Shown piece by piece: positions 37,779-52,648 of a stretch of DNA of 64,000 nucleotides. The position numbers were made by a program, and so were the translations under genes. The notes under the pieces were generated by a model. It had not been told where the DNA came from and did no database searches. It saw only the letters and a program-made list of their open reading frames with translations. How positions within the stretch are numbered: the first letter of the stretch is position 1; each line of letters starts with the position of its first letter. This stretch comes from Linepithema humile (Eukaryota > Arthropoda > Insecta > Hymenoptera > Formicidae): assembly GCF_040581485.1 (NCBI RefSeq), contig NC_090132.1:15940146-16004145 (forward strand), in the 5' to 3' direction.

Positions 37779-39131
37779 CTATCAAGTTGGCAGAACAAAG
37801 TTGTCGAAATTGAAAAACAATAATATAAGAATTAGGTGCTTTTTAGGTGCTAATTAGGTGCCTTATTTAAAAATTAGGTGCTTTTCCTGTTTTCCGGAAA
37901 TTTAAATTATGCAGTTGTACTGCCAGCTTAACGTAAGCTAGCAGCGCACCCAACTAATAACGCTGAAGGAAGAACCCAAAATAAACCAAAAGGATTCAAT
38001 AATTAGGTGCTTTTTAAGTGCTTTTGAATGACAAAGCTCACGGAGTCGTACCTTCACCCCTTCGTCCAAAAACAGCCCTCAACGATATTGGTACCAAGAG
38101 AAAAGTGCTATAAATAATTGGAATAAAAAATTAATTCATATACAAAAAATAGGTATTAATTAAGTGCTTTATAAATATACCACCAGCGAATAAAATGCTC
38201 CACTCCTTAGTCAAAAATCCACCCTTGAGGCTGGTGATGCTAAGAGAGAAGTACTTTAAATAATGGCATAAAAAATTTATAAAATACGCAATAACTACGC
38301 GTGAATTAGGTGCTTTTAAGATATACCACTCGCGAATTAAGTGCTCCAACCTTATGTTTACTAATATTTTTAAGGGTTTAATGGTTGGGATTTTATGACA
38401 AGAAATGATAAGCCTTCAAATATCCTTTATCTCATTTTTGACATACATTATTAAATGTGGAGAGAATTTTTTGTTATTGTTTAATATTTTAGGTGACACG
38501 AGTGCACTCGCAGTTTAAATAAATTTCACTCGGGCTGTCTATATAACACGATAATCGTTATCGATATATTTAATTCGCGAGTGGTATATCTCAAAAGCAC
38601 TTAATTCTCGCGTAGTTATTGCGTATTTTATAAATTTTTTATGCTATTATTTAAAGTACTTCTGTCTTAGCATCACCAACCTTAAGAGTGGATTTTTGAC
38701 TAAGGGGTGGAGCACTTTATTCGCTGGTGGTATATTTATAAAGCACTTAATTAATACCTATTTTTTGTGTATTAATTAATTTTTTATTGCAATTATTTAT
38801 AGCACTTTTCTCTTGGTACCAATATCGTTGAGGGCTGTTTTTGGACGAAGGGGTGGAGGTACGACTCCGTGAGCTTTGTCATTCAAAAGCACTTAAAAAG
38901 CACCTAATTATTGAACCCTTTTGGTTTATTTTGGGTTCTTCCTTCAGCGATATTAGTTGGGTGCGCTGCTAGCTTACGTTAAGCTGGCAGTACAACTGCA
39001 TAATTTAAATTTCCGGAAAACGGGAAGAGCACCTAATTTTTAAATAGGGCACCTAATTAGCACCTAAAAAGCACCTAATTCTTATGTAATTGTTTTTTAA
39101 TTTCGACAACCTTGTTCTGCCAACTTGATGG
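37779..39131. mobile_element. foldback-type non-autonomous element with 562-bp inverted arms
   Basis: Arms are 37779-38340 and 38570-39131 (562 bases each) around a 229-base centre. The termini read CTATCAAGTTGGCAGAACAA on the left and the near-complement on the right. Both ends are flanked by ACGT (37775-37778 and 39132-39135), a candidate 4-bp target duplication. The arms carry many copies of AATTAGGTGCTTTT or AAGTGCTTTT, mostly pointing inward. Arm divergence (scattered substitutions) shows they have aged separately. No transposase frame was seen, so any mobility would need enzyme supplied elsewhere. I do not recognise the family. Confidence 0.75.
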
Positions 39132-42100
39132 ACGTAATTTTTAATGACTGTTGATCGTTTATATCTTTTCGCTATTGTAAAAATGGTTTCAGTTTGTTGT
39201 GTCATTCTTTAAATCGTAATCTTTTCTTCGATAGAAAATTCCATAGTGTTTAAAAATCCTATCACCTTAAGAGAGTGTATAAAAAACGTTAACAGTAGCT
39301 TTAGATCACACTTTGAGCTGGCACGCCGATAAAGAGCGTGGCTATTGCGTGACAGTGTTAAAAGGTTTATACAGCAGTCGGCGGCTACGATGACACTCTC
39401 TACAGTGTCTGTTTTTCATCATTCAACGATCGAATTAATAAGATTGAGTCCAGTGAGCAGAGATCTCAAATAATTACATTATACCTTATTTCAATAATAT
39501 GAAACGTTGCGTTTGCGTTACAAGGAGATATTCTTTGTTAATCAAACAATTCTACAGCACTAGCACATGTATTTATATAAAATTGGATTATAGGATTCAA
39601 TAGCAGATCTCCACATTGATGTCAAGATAAGAGAACTAAAGATAAAGTTCAAGCCTGTCTCGAAATCGAAGTAACGGAAGTAAATGCATTACTGCTTGTG
39701 CTCCGGCTTCGTCAATCTAATATTGAATTCTAATATTAAAATCTAATATTGACCAAGACAGCTTTTCATAATTTTTATATCGTGACTAACTTTTGAATTT
39801 CCTTAAAATTCTCGACCTCCGAAAACATCTGTGCTCACGATAAGAGTTGAGGTATGTGCATCAAGTTTCTTTATCTTTATATTTCTATATCTCTATATTT
39901 TTCTTCCGTTTTCATTCCGGTTTACAACAAACTCCGATTTTAAATCCGACAGGACTGACGAACTATGGATCGTGTTAGCGCTAGCTTTTATTTTGTTTTA
40001 TTTTATTTACATTGGACAAAATCAAGAAGAAAAAGTTTCATTTTTGTACAACAAGAACTGTGCAACGACTTTAGAAGACTGTTTCTTCCTTCGCTACTTC
40101 TCATGCTTATCGACGAAAAGAATCTAAACATACCTGTCTTGCGTTTTACGTTCTTACATGTCTTTTATGTTACCAAAGAATTTTTTATCATTAGTTTCAT
40201 GTACACTGGAAGGCCAAATACAATGACCAAAACGTTTGTACTATAATTTGTAATAAATAATTGAGCACTTAAAACCCGGCTCTGGCTCTACTAGCTCATT
40301 TTTTAACGTATTTTGATTATTATTCAATATTAAAGTTTTGCAAATTTAAAAAATCGAAAAATTAAAATTTACGAATTTATTAATTAATACAATCGAGAAC
40401 AGAAATTAAGAACACGATAATTCATAAAGTTGCAATATTAAAATTTACAAATTTATTAATAAATACGATCGCGTAGAAATAAAAGCGACACAATAATTTA
40501 ATCCTCCCAGAATATACAAGTTCAATGCCTCTGAAATCTTTGAATCCTTTGTGTGATTATTACATAAATCTATAAAACACAATATAATACTGATCGTTGA
40601 CGATTTCTATAAATCTTCTACGTGCAATAGTTACGAAGCATACGCAAACGACAAGTAACATATCGGACATTCCAGTTTCGTTATAAAAATTTTACCAATT
40701 TTAGTTCCACGATTTCGTACTGTATAGAAGAAAAATTGACATTCTATTATCCTAGAAAAGATGCGCATTTTATGCATTTTGAGAATGTCAGTTATTTTTC
40801 CGGACTAATCTGAAGCATTTTGACGATCTCACACTTTTTTAAACCTCACAATCAATGCGATCTTAAAAATACTTCGTTTATGGATTTATACTTCGTTGGT
40901 GGAATGTGGCTACAGATAAATTTACGTCACCACGTCTGTATGGACCTCCCTGACAGCTGGAATATCGAAGTCGACAATAACTTGCAATAGGAGGAGCAGC
41001 CCTCTCGAACACATTAAAAATTTTATGTGTACTGGGTGGTTGCGGTCACGATTCTACATGGCGTCTGCATAGTGTCACTCGGCGTTACGTGCACACGCGT
41101 TACACGACCGTTCGAGAACGGAACGTTTTCCCGTAAATTAGTGTCGCGACGAAGGAGATGGACGGACTGCATTGAACGGTTTTGGAATTTTAATGAAATT
41201 TTTGGTAGTATCTCTGACAGACGCTTCTTTACATTTTCCTTAAAGAAAGTTGTTGAAGGTTGTTGCAGGTTCTACTACCTGAGTTACGATTTATTGTTCA
41301 GGGAAGGTAATCTATTTTCGGAAATTGACCAAAAATTCGAAACAAATATCTGTTCTAATGTAGACAGAATTCTAAAAAATATTAGATCGATGAAGTTTGA
41401 ATTGGCTGAATTTTAAATTGCTTTGTAAAAAATTTTAAATCATTTATGTTAACATCGTAATTGCGAAAATAAAATAATTTACAAACATATTTCTTTTATG
41501 GATTATCGAACCAACTTTCTATTCGAGAATCATGCAGTAGCAGATCTATAACTGCGCTACAAAACAAACTACTGCTGTAATAAAACTTGAACTACCGCTA
41601 TAATAAAACTCAAACCGGGTGCCATATAAGATATTGCTATAAATATTAATATATTATTACTTATTATCATTTATTATTTCCAGATTTCCAAAAACTCGCT
41701 ACTGTCTAAAATTGTATACGATCGACCACTTTCTCCATTCCGTCTCTCAATAAAATGTACAGTTCTAGATATTTATGTCACAAAGGGTTTTATGCTGCAA
41801 AATCAAAGAAACAATATCGTCCAATATCCTTCGTCGGGTTGTAACATGTTATAAAAACGTTGGGCACGCCGTGTAAATGTATCGGCACACTTATTTCTTG
41901 AAAATCCAGGGGTTACTTGTTACCTGTTGAAAGCTGTTTTACAAAGTAATGTCATAACTAGAAAGTGTCGCATTGTAAAGTCATTCAATAATCACAAATC
42001 CTTCAAAACTTTAACATAGCATCCGCTTCTTTCTTTTCGTAGTGCAACTGTGCGTCGTATAAATAGTCCTTCATATTTCAGCAATAAAATGTTGAACAAT

Positions 42101-43876
42101 GCGTCGGACTGCTGTACAGTAAAGCGTTAAATCAAGCGACAAAAAACAGCCTTCAAGTTTACAGCCCCTTTGAAATCTGTTTTAAGGCGCGTGGGCAGAA
42201 TTTCGCCTTTTGTTCATCGCGTGCCTATTTCTATTGCAGTCAAACTTGTCAGCAAAACTTGTACTTATTCGCAAACAATTGTCATAATTTCAATAAATGC
42301 GAATCGTATGTTCAATCCGTTCGCTGCCATAAAAATTGCTTTGCTCGTATTCTATGAAACGCGAAAATATCCATAAAATAACACAAATCTTGCAAAATGA
42401 ACAAATTGCTCTTCATTAATAATAGAACTCGATGCACACTGAACCAAATTTTTTTACTGAATTAAAGAACGCAGTTGTATGTCGCTCTGTCAGAATTTAT
42501 TGTTCAATTACGTAAATGTAAAACTTCGAAGTCTTACTAGACAGGTATATTTTTTACTTTTACAAAAGAAGAAAGCGCGACTAAAAAGTATATATTCCCA
42601 AGAACAGTTGCTTTGAAAAAGAACAAGCGTACCAAAGAGATTCATCAACAATTCACGTTCTTATCCCAAAATAGTTCACGCCTGAGGCGTGATCTATCTT
42701 TTCTACCGAAAAAAAAACTGGAAGTTACTTGACCGCTTCCGTTCGTTCGTTCTACGAATTCCTGCAAACAATTGAAGAGTGATGGCAGAGTGAAAAATAA
42801 AAACCGTTTCAAATTCGTAACGAAAGCGACGGTCAACCATCGATAAGCGGCTTCCACACTTTTGACACGGTATTTATCTAAGAAGGGCAATTTTTTATAT
42901 TCCTCCACCTACTGTTCTGATTATTACGTGTAAAATGCAGTATAATACAAAGTCGCTACACAAAGGACACGAACCGACCGTAACGTCTCCGCATTTTTTT
43001 TCGAAAACATTTTTATTTATTGTTAGTATAATTTATTCCAATTGAACAGTTCAATAATTTGCCGGTGTAAATTACTTATTTACATTATGTAAGTAATCAA
43101 GAGACACAGTAGTGTCTCGCGCCAAGTTCACGCGTAGCGCAAGACCGATATAATTGACACCGAATTTTCCAAACCGATCTCTGATACGAAGATATTTGAA
43201 TGCTTATAATTATTATTTTAATCTTTAAACATGCAGTGAACCATTTTAGAGTCTTAAAATGTCTAGAACAGAATACGCTTCTTGTCCAAACTTTGAATTA
43301 ATTTCATAATTAATGTCAGTAAATGATTTAAGAATTAATTTATATTTTATTTGAAATATCCATATAAGAATATTCGACATTTCGTATTACTTTCGCACAG
43401 TGCGCGTAGGTTTTAATTTATCCTACAATTTTTTTTTTTTTTTTTTTTGAAACATTGTATCGTAGCTAAGAACTTTTCTTGCGATTCTCTCTCAACAGAT
43501 GATGAGTACAATAATAATATCCTTAACGTTAAATGTGTTACAAGTGAATACGTGACTACAAGTTAAAACATAAAAGCGTCAAAAGCGCATAGTTTGCGAA
43601 GATCGCGCACGATGTCGACGAGATTCGTTTTATCGAAATACAAGAGTAGTCTTTCGCGACGCAGAAGAGCGACGGAAGCGAGGAAAGGAGACGCGGAATG
43701 AAGGAAGGATAGACAAGGACGCTGCCGCCTCTGATCTCGGCGATTCCATCATCAGCGACTCGGAGCCCGGAATAGCAGATAAAAGGCAATTGAATTTAAA
43801 TCATGAATACGAACGAAGTGAGCGAGGAAGAGGACGCGCGAGAGGAATGGAGAAAGCGATGAAGACAGAGAGGCGG

Positions 43877-43905
43877 GGAGAGAGAGAGAGAGAGAGAGAA
43901 AGAGC
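43877..43905. repeat. (GA)n microsatellite
   Basis: Uninterrupted GA run within a small GC-rich patch (about 43600-44340). Confidence 0.9.
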
Positions 43906-46727
43906 GAAAACGACAGATACGCGAAGAGAGGCAGCCCGAGCCCCGACGGCAATCTGGTGGTAGCTTTGTGACGGTAATGGCTTCAACCCCTGGCCTCCGA
44001 CCCCCGGGGCCTGCACCCCTTCTCGTTTACCGGTGAACACGCGGAGACACAAACACCGACGGGATACACGTGTGTACAGGACTGCACACGCGGAGCCACA
44101 ACGTCAAATCTCTGTGACTCAGCGCAAATACGTACGTAGTAATGCGACAGTAAATTGGCATGCTCCAGCACGGTCGGCTGAAAATATTCCATTAATTACA
44201 GGTACAAAAGTGCGTTACGAAAATATCGTTTGCGGATTAAGCGACGCATTTTACGCTGATGACGATGCGCACAGCTTTATCGGGAGCAAATTAATTCCCG
44301 TCGTTCGGTTTTTCCGCGTGCAATAACGTGTTATAAGGAAGCGACGTTATTAATTTTTGATATACGCGACTCTTGAAGAACACGAAGGTGGAAAAACAAA
44401 TATGGAGTGAGCAAACCGCGCTATATTTTTCCTATTTGCTGTATTATATGTGCGTCTGCAAGTTTCTTAACGAAAATTCGGTAGGATGGATTAATAAGTG
44501 GCTTTTCGAAGCTGAAATCAAATTGAATGTAGTTGGATATCGTGATAACCGAAGTTATTAAAATGATAAAGTTTTGTAAAATTATTATACTCAATAAAAT
44601 CAACAATTTATTCCAAGTCAATGAAATAAAATTAAGTTTTTTTATTTTGAAAAGTAAAAAAAACTTTGAATTTTGTTATATCAAACAATCGATACAGTTT
44701 GTTACTTAGTTAATATATCAATACATTTCCAAATTTAATTATTTTAATTTTAATTTTATATTTTAATGAAGTATTCGTGTCGACCACAATTTGACATTCG
44801 CTACTATAATAAAATGTGTCAAGCATAGCTCGACTTTCGAGTTATGAGTTTAGAATAATGTGAAAAATTTGGCTATAAATGCTATACAAAGTTCGCAAAA
44901 GTTTTGCAAGCTGCTGTAATAATGCTATTTAAGGTAAATTTTTCGCGATTTGGTTTTCAACCGGCATCGATATCGGCATTATTGTCAAATATCGCCAATA
45001 ATTATCAAAATAAATACGAATCGAAGCATCGATTATACGTGTCGAAAAAATATTAAGCAAGCGTAGCTATAATTACCGGATAATAAATAGTTCGACAGAA
45101 ACTGCAGCAGAACGAAAGTCCCGAGCGCGCTTCCTGGAGAATCTCCCTGATCGATCCTCCAACCCCCGTTTAGACACTCGTGGAAGCCCGGACGTCGACA
45201 TCACGACGCCTGCTCACGAGCTCCACCCACGCGTCGCAACCGTCGTACATGCGCAACCCAGACGGTTCGCGAGATGACATGTTCGCCAAACATCATAAAA
45301 TGGCCAGACCGTAATCAACCCGGCTGTAATTAGTAAACGCATACGCCCGTCCGCGAGAATGTATATGAATTTACGTGTGGGCTCACTGATGAATCCTGTC
45401 AAGCTGCAACTGTCCACTGACTGCGCTGTCTCTCGTAACACGATTGCTAACATACGCGCACATTTCAGTCACATATACGCAAAGTTGCACGAATATAAAG
45501 TGGATAAGAGCAAAAATCTATCGATCACATCGACGTATTATTTTTGTGCTTGCAAATAATGAGAGAATGCACTATAATATACGAGAATTGTTGAAATGTA
45601 TATATATATGATATATATTTTTATGTTATGTCAAAAATTTTTTCTTAAAATAAGCAATTTTGCACTTTGAATCAAAGAAATAGTTGCAGAAATTATTTCC
45701 GTCAACCATCTAATCGTTATAAGAAAGATAAAAATACATATAAATATTAGAAAACTTCATTGATTAATTTCAAAATTTTGTGTTACCGGAAATTTAAGGT
45801 GAGGTATATGTTTGTATTAAATATTGTGCGAAAATTTGTATTTATATATACGTGCTAGACATACCTTTTCTTTCTTTTTATTTATGACGCATTTATTCCT
45901 CAAATGTTCGATAATCCAGTTTGCAATCTTGACCGAAAAGCAATATGACACAAATGAAGGAATCGTTGTCGAACAGATTATCTGAAATTCGCACGTTAAA
46001 CGTATTAATAAATTAAATAAATTACATAGCACATTTGAATTATAATTACTTACATATTTCTCGGGAGAATTTTGATGTTTCCTTTCTCTCCTGTTGACAA
46101 AGTACGAAGATGTTCTGACATGAAAACTATAAGAACAACACTAATACTGAATGAAAAACTTGTACTGTATGAATTTGTAAGATATGGTGTAAGTAGCGAC
46201 ATCTGATGAAGAATTAAAATATCCACTGCACGTTCACCACGCAGCACGGACATTCACCAAATTGTTTACCAGCGGAGAACTGTAATCTGTAATGGACATG
46301 TAGTTCGCAGTGTTGAATACAGATAGCAATACTAGACATTTCTAAATGTAATTCTGCGAAATATAAACACATCGTAATATTGAAAAAAATAAATATTTAA
46401 ATACTGCTGATCTGAAATGCATAAACTTTTTATCAAAATTTTAGAAAAAACCTTAACTAATCGTAATTAGTTACTAAATACAATTCCATAATAAATAAAA
46501 TCACGATATATAAAAAAGATGCAATAGAAAACGAGAAAATGATAAAGAAATCATTTTTAAATAAATTTAAAGTTGTTCAGTTTTAAAAATTAACAATCAA
46601 CATAACTTCATCCATAAATAATATCCAACTTTACAAGCTATTTTTATAAGGCGTCGCGAAATGAAACAACAATATATATTGCGAGTTTATTAATTATTAA
46701 TAGTATTATATTTAATATTTATAATAT

Positions 46728-46757
46728 ATATATATGTGTGTATGTGTGTGTGTGTGC
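46728..46757. repeat. (TA)n/(TG)n compound microsatellite
   Basis: An alternating TA run passes into TG repeats. The same ATGTATAC/TG texture continues to about 46800. Confidence 0.88.
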
Positions 46758-49024
46758 GTGTGTACATATATGTATATATACATGCATGTCCGATATGTAC
46801 ATTTCCAGATGCACGCATAGCAATACACATCACGCAAAACACGCGCAATTCATACAAATTCATCGGATATACATGTATATATACAAGACACCCTGTACGT
46901 TACGATACAACCGCAATATGGTTTTTAAATAAGATACATGCAAAGAATGTATATTAGCTCAAACGAGATAAGCCGTACTATGGATAAAGATCGATTCGTG
47001 TCGGAATCTTTATTACATTTTTATTTTTCTTATTAAATAATCTTCCTCCGTGTCGTCCCGGCACATCGCCGGTTGTACCGTTTTTTTTTCTTTTTTCTTT
47101 TCTTTTTTTTCACAGAATATCCTGCAGAACGAATATGCATATATGTATACGCGTATGCGGCTGTGTGTATGTGTGTACGCGCAGTCGAATTAGCCCTTTC
47201 GAGGTACTTCGACCTTTCATAATTTATATGAAAAGCGTGATAACATATGTATACTGCATTGTACGGAACATCTATTATTTTTTTTTTTTTCGTCTGCAAT
47301 ACGAACTCTATAAGATGTCGATCTAACATTGGCGGGTAACATTCCTTCGCGAGGAAATGAAATCGGATTAAAATTCGGCATAGAGGAGACGAGCAACAAT
47401 ATATAATATCTCATTGATCGGTTTCGCTCTGCGGAATTTCATCCAATTCGCAATATCATTATGAATGACGACTCTGTCGCGTTTCTCTTTCAGTACGTAT
47501 GTTTCTGGTAGTGTACTGTTACACACCACCGTATTCCATGCAATAATTCCTAAAACTTACGATATTTTTTAGTTCCATTGAAATGTTTTTTTTCTTTTTT
47601 CTTTTTCAACTAGTACTGATATCAACGGGTTAGTCGCAACGTCTAAAAGCAGGATTGGCGTTGTGAAAATTTCTTATCCTTCGCAAAAAGACCAACGAGT
47701 CCCGTCGGTATGCATTCCTGCGTTAACAATAGGCTTGGAACGATTTTTTTTTTTTTTTCGAGTTATAAAAATTGCAAATCCATAATTTCACGATGACTTA
47801 TATCTAGAGACTTCGCACATTCCGTTATTTAGATCTCATTAAATGTTCAAAGATTTCTAATAAAGATAAAACGATTAAAATAGTTGATTTTATATCACAC
47901 AAAGGCGCAAAAATTCATATACGATGACTACTTTTTAAATTAAAAACAATTCATAAATTCGGATTCGACAATTTGACTATTATAGAATGTTAGAATACAA
48001 ATAAGCATGAACGTGTAGATATAATAACATGCTATTCTCTGTACAAACAATGATATGCAGATCTCCATGAATCAAGTTCGATAGAATTTTCAATGCGCAA
48101 ATAAAAGATATATCGTTAAAATTTGTACACAAGCTGAAAAATTATAGAATTTATGTTTACGAGCTGTGCTCCAAAACAATTGATATAAATAAATTTTGTC
48201 GTCATACATTATTAGGAAATGATTATAAATACAAGTTAAACTCGATGTATATATCTCGCAAAAACAAAACAAAGAAACCAAAAAAAAAAAAAAAAACCGA
48301 CTTATACATATTTGGCTTGTCAGCATCTGAAAATATAATACAAAACGAAATAAATTTTGATAGAGATAACACGCAAATCTACTAACAAATTAAAATTTAA
48401 AAAATTTATACATTTTTACAAGCGGCTCTCGCTTAACTAGGCAATATATCTAATATCAAGGAATTTCTTCTACTGATCAATTGTACAAATATATTAACTG
48501 AATAAAAAATAACATTTTTCGCAATTCGTATTCTTCCCCCCGCTAAATCTCACCCGGCTGTTCATAACGTTATAAACAGCATACGTATATGGACAGATTG
48601 AGGACTCACTTCGGATTCAACGACAAAAGTTATATATCTCGCCTATTAAAAAATTTCATATCATTCCGATAAAATACGATATTAATGCAGTACAACCAGA
48701 ACTATAGGTACCAACGACGCTTGTTTTTCAAACGATTTAAAATAGGCTGCCAATCCGCTGCGCTAGAAAGATTGACGAACAGTGTAAAGCTGTTAGGCTG
48801 CAGAAAAGAAATGAATTATATATACAGGTCCTACTCGGCGCCTTGTTCGTTAGACCAGCCGAGCCAATGTCAGAACGATCGATTATACCCTGCCTACTCG
48901 TTGCTATCATGGGGAACACAAGAGGCGTCAGCCAAACAAACCGCCCGTCACGTTTGTGCACGGACTCTCGCACACGCACACGAGAAGGCGGCGCAAAATA
49001 CGCGCGTTTCGCAAACAACGTATT

Positions 49025-52010
49025 TTAGTTCTGTTTGACTTTCGTGAAGTCAATCTCGACGTAGGTAAAATTCTCCTGCGTGGACGCCGGCGACACGGGC
49101 GCCTGATTGCCGATCTCCGGCAGATCGAGACTAGCGTAATGCAGATTTGTCGCGCCCGGTTGCAACTTTTCGTAGCCTTCGTCCAATGGATTCGGCACGG
49201 GCGTCGGCGTAGGCGAGGGCGAAGGCGTTTCATCGATGAACTTCGGCGAGGATGGCTTCGACTGTTGCGCGGCTGTCGACGACGTCTTGAAACCCGTCAA
49301 GGTGGGGCTGGTGTTCGGCGAGACGTAACGCGGTTTCGACACCGTTAGATCCGACAGTTTTTTCATTATTACATTAGCGGACCGGTTCTGTTGTTGTTGC
49401 GACGAAGGTTTCGACATAACCAGAACAACGTTCTTTGCAGTAGGACCGGATGGTTTCTCGTCATTCATTTTCGACGAGAGCTTCGTCTCCGTCAATGGGG
49501 TAGAACACGACGCGCAGATCATCTTCGCGGGTTCCATCACCGCGTAGTCATTGTCCGTGTCTTGTTTAGAAACGTCCGTCGTGGAAAACTCGTCGCTTTT
49601 CTTCGCGAAAGGCTTCACCGGTGACTGAGGACTGTTGAGGAAGAAGGGAAAGATCGTGGTCGACGAGCCCGTGGGCGTCGCTCGCGGCGGAGAGGCGGGT
49701 GTGCTCGCCAGACTCTCCGATGTCGGGCTGCCGTTCAAAGGCAGAAAGCTCGGCGTTTTAGTCGGCTTGCTGCCCGCCTGAATTGCGATCGGTTGCGATC
49801 GCGACTTCTCCTTACGACCGCTCGTCCGTGTCTTGCGATTGTTCCGATTATTCGCGCCCATGCTCATGTTTATATAGTCCAGGCTTGGCCGCGCTTTAAA
49901 AGACATCTCGACGTATCCTTCGGGAGGACGCCTCGGTTGTGGAAGATCTACCGGTGCCGTTCTTGTGCTACCTGAACATTCATACGTAATTTCCATCGTT
50001 ACTCTTGTTTATTGTAAATATTGTAATATTCTACGATAGATTTTACATTACATCGTCGACAAGCTTACCTGGCGGCCCATTTGTTTGATAGGTGTCCTCT
50101 TGCAAAAGTGACAACACTTGCTTCGGACTCGCTTCCGACTGCGCCCAATCCTCCGTAGCGCCGTCCATCTTCATGTAGGGTCCCTCCGCCTCCTCTACCG
50201 GCTTTAAAGTCGTGATTACAGGTTTATGGGCGAAAGCTAACGATGATATATGCATGTGGCTATGATTGTGGTTGGCAGTGATTGTATTATTATTGTTATT
50301 GCGATTAATCTGTAAGAAGAACATTTTATGTTACTTATGTTACAGCGACGTGATTATTTCATCCGCAACCGATAAGTAGTACCTTATTTATGCCACTCAT
50401 ATCGACATATGGGGCAGTGGTCGATACGGGGGCCTGTCCGGGCGACATGTCGACGTAGGAACTAGTGTCGATGGCAGTAGAGTACGATTGCGACTGCGTC
50501 TGAGTTTGAGAAAAGGACGACGGAGGAGAGGAGAGGGTGGTCGGAATACTGGGCCTCGTGAAATCCAATTCCATGAGATCCTCCATGCGATCGGACGCGC
50601 CGGAGCAGCCCGAGTTGTGTCCCCAGGAACTCGACAGCAACGGCGCGGAGCTCGACTTGGAATTCGAGCTGTCTGAGCCGCCTGACAGCGGCGCGGTGAC
50701 TACATTCGCTAGCCTCCCGATTTCAGGCCTCTTCGAACGACTGCCTACGGAAAACGCTCGTACTCTATTGGCATCTTGCGGAGTGATGTCCAACCTGGAT
50801 AACAAGTAACGTAAGGTTAAATTTCGTCGATATTATTATTCACGAATAATGACTTTAAATGATATCGGGAGCTCGTTTAAGGCGTTTTTGCATTCAATAA
50901 ACATTCAATATGTCTTCTTAAATCACGATTCACGACATGCAGCTCCAGCATTTTTTTTCAAGTAAACTAAACGCCTTGCTCGACACGTTAATACCGAAAT
51001 GGAAATTCGTACCTATTTTTACGATGCCTGTTCGCCTGTTCCGGTCTGGATCCGACAGAGTAGGCTCTGGTTGGTCTCGCTTGCAGATCCTCCCCGGGTG
51101 TCAAGAAGCTGATCACCTTGTCCAAGTGATACTCGGAAAAGCGCAGATCCGTGCTGGGTGTACCGGACGTGACGGAACAACTACTGCCGTCGTTTTGCGA
51201 CAGGTCGTCCGGGAAGTGGCCGTTGTGATTATTTACAGGATCCATGTCGACGTAACCGTCGTCTCCGACCGGCGCCATCGGCACGTAGCCGTCGACGTTG
51301 CTCTCCTCCACGAGGGACGATCCGCGGGAGTGCGAGTGAACCGTCGTTGCCGGACTCATGGGCATGTACACGCCACCACGACCCGGGCTCGAGCCACAAG
51401 GACTGTACATTTCACTCTGGTAGGAACTCTGCGAGTGAAACGGACAGATTGTCAGTACTTATCGTATGTATCTAGAGACACGAGGTTTGTTTCACTTGCG
51501 GAGAATGTGGACGATAAAAGATATATTATGTTACGCTTGTGTAGTTTACTAATAGCACACTTCTATTAAAAGATTAAGGAACAATTACGAGTGCACTCAC
51601 CTGAGAGGGTGAATGAGATTTAAGGTTTGGCGAGTATTTGAAATGCGGATGCGACGTCGACCAAAGGGCGCAGTCGTCACCCTTCTTATCCAAGATCACG
51701 GGCTCGTCGGGGGTGAGGGAGTGCCCGTATCTCGAGACAGGGCCCTCTTCCATGATATTTTCCCCGCAATCGTCCATCGAGGGCGACGATCCGGCCGAGT
51801 CCGACGAGCAGACGTCGGAGGCGGGGCTGATGGGCATCGACGCGATCGGCGGAGAGTACGAAGGGCCTCGTCCGTACATGGAATTCGGTCGCGGTATATG
51901 AGACATGTGCGTTCCTCTGAGATGGCCCGGCACAACCGTGGTCGGTTGTCCCTCGCTGGTGGTGCGCGCCCTCGACGGCAAACTGTCGCACCGGTCGCGC
52001 ACAGTAGTAC
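49025..52010 (-). CDS. chico: chico coding exons 4-8 (docking tail)
   Basis: Five exons code the tail carrying all nine YxxM motifs: 51601-52010, 51013-51428, 50383-50794, 50069-50309 and 49025-49971. The short introns (172, 218, 73 and 97 bases) have good GT/AG ends. Exon 7 holds an Asn run (residues about 690-694) from GTT/ATT-type repeats. The last exon is Ser/Thr/Pro-rich and ends with a VEIDF segment before TAA-type termination at 49025-49027. Several plus-strand open frames over this region are antisense shadows. Confidence 0.93.
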
Positions 52011-52592
52011 CTGCAAACACACTCGTCAGAAATCTCGTCGCGGTATTCCGTTTGCGTACAGTAGAAAGAAGCCAGTTTCATCGTCCCAACATAGCAGCGG
52101 TTAGTTTTATGTTGCATATATAAATTATTATATGATACATATATACACACATATATATATATATATATATATCTCTCGAGGAACTGTTTGCTATGTTAAA
52201 TATATATACATATTCTCTCAAGTCAAGCAGTAAACAGTTAACCTTGTTAAGATATTCTGCGTTCGCAGAACCCGGTGGTTAATGTGAAACATAAATGAAG
52301 CAACGATGGATTATCATTATTACCGCACAGCGGTACCAAGTAGAGATTATAATTCAATAATATCCAACAACAAATGCATCCGTTCTTCGTATCCCACAAC
52401 CAACAAGTAGGAGATATCGAAACATTTGTCTCATGATACATCGTGCATTTAGTGGCATGCCAACTTTACAGTCGCAATTGTATTGCGATCTTGGGTTAAA
52501 TAAACGTAACATTGATCGATGAGTCTTCACTCTGAATGTTATAGGAAGGGAGAGAATGAGAGCGAAAAACGGAAAGAGCATAACAAGCAAAC

Positions 52593-52648
<56 letters not shown>

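Larger units (their letters stand above)
39132..49024. other. intergenic region and 3' flank of chico
   Basis: No second gene is supported. A 129-codon plus-strand frame (41027-41416, GTG first codon) has a hydrophobic stretch near its start but no in-frame ATG at that point and no known domain. GC-rich patches occur at about 43590-44340 and 45120-45300. The part nearest 49025 is expected to include the chico 3' UTR. Confidence 0.55.

Noticed and set aside
41027..41416. 129-codon plus-strand frame with a hydrophobic N-terminal stretch
   Set aside because: The first codon is GTG with no in-frame ATG at the start, no known domain was recognised, and the surrounding DNA shows no splice partners that I could support.
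48956..52123. Several plus-strand frames (Arg-rich, 60-210 codons) opposite the chico exons
   Set aside because: They are antisense shadows of the IRS coding exons, which have full domain, motif and splice support on the minus strand.
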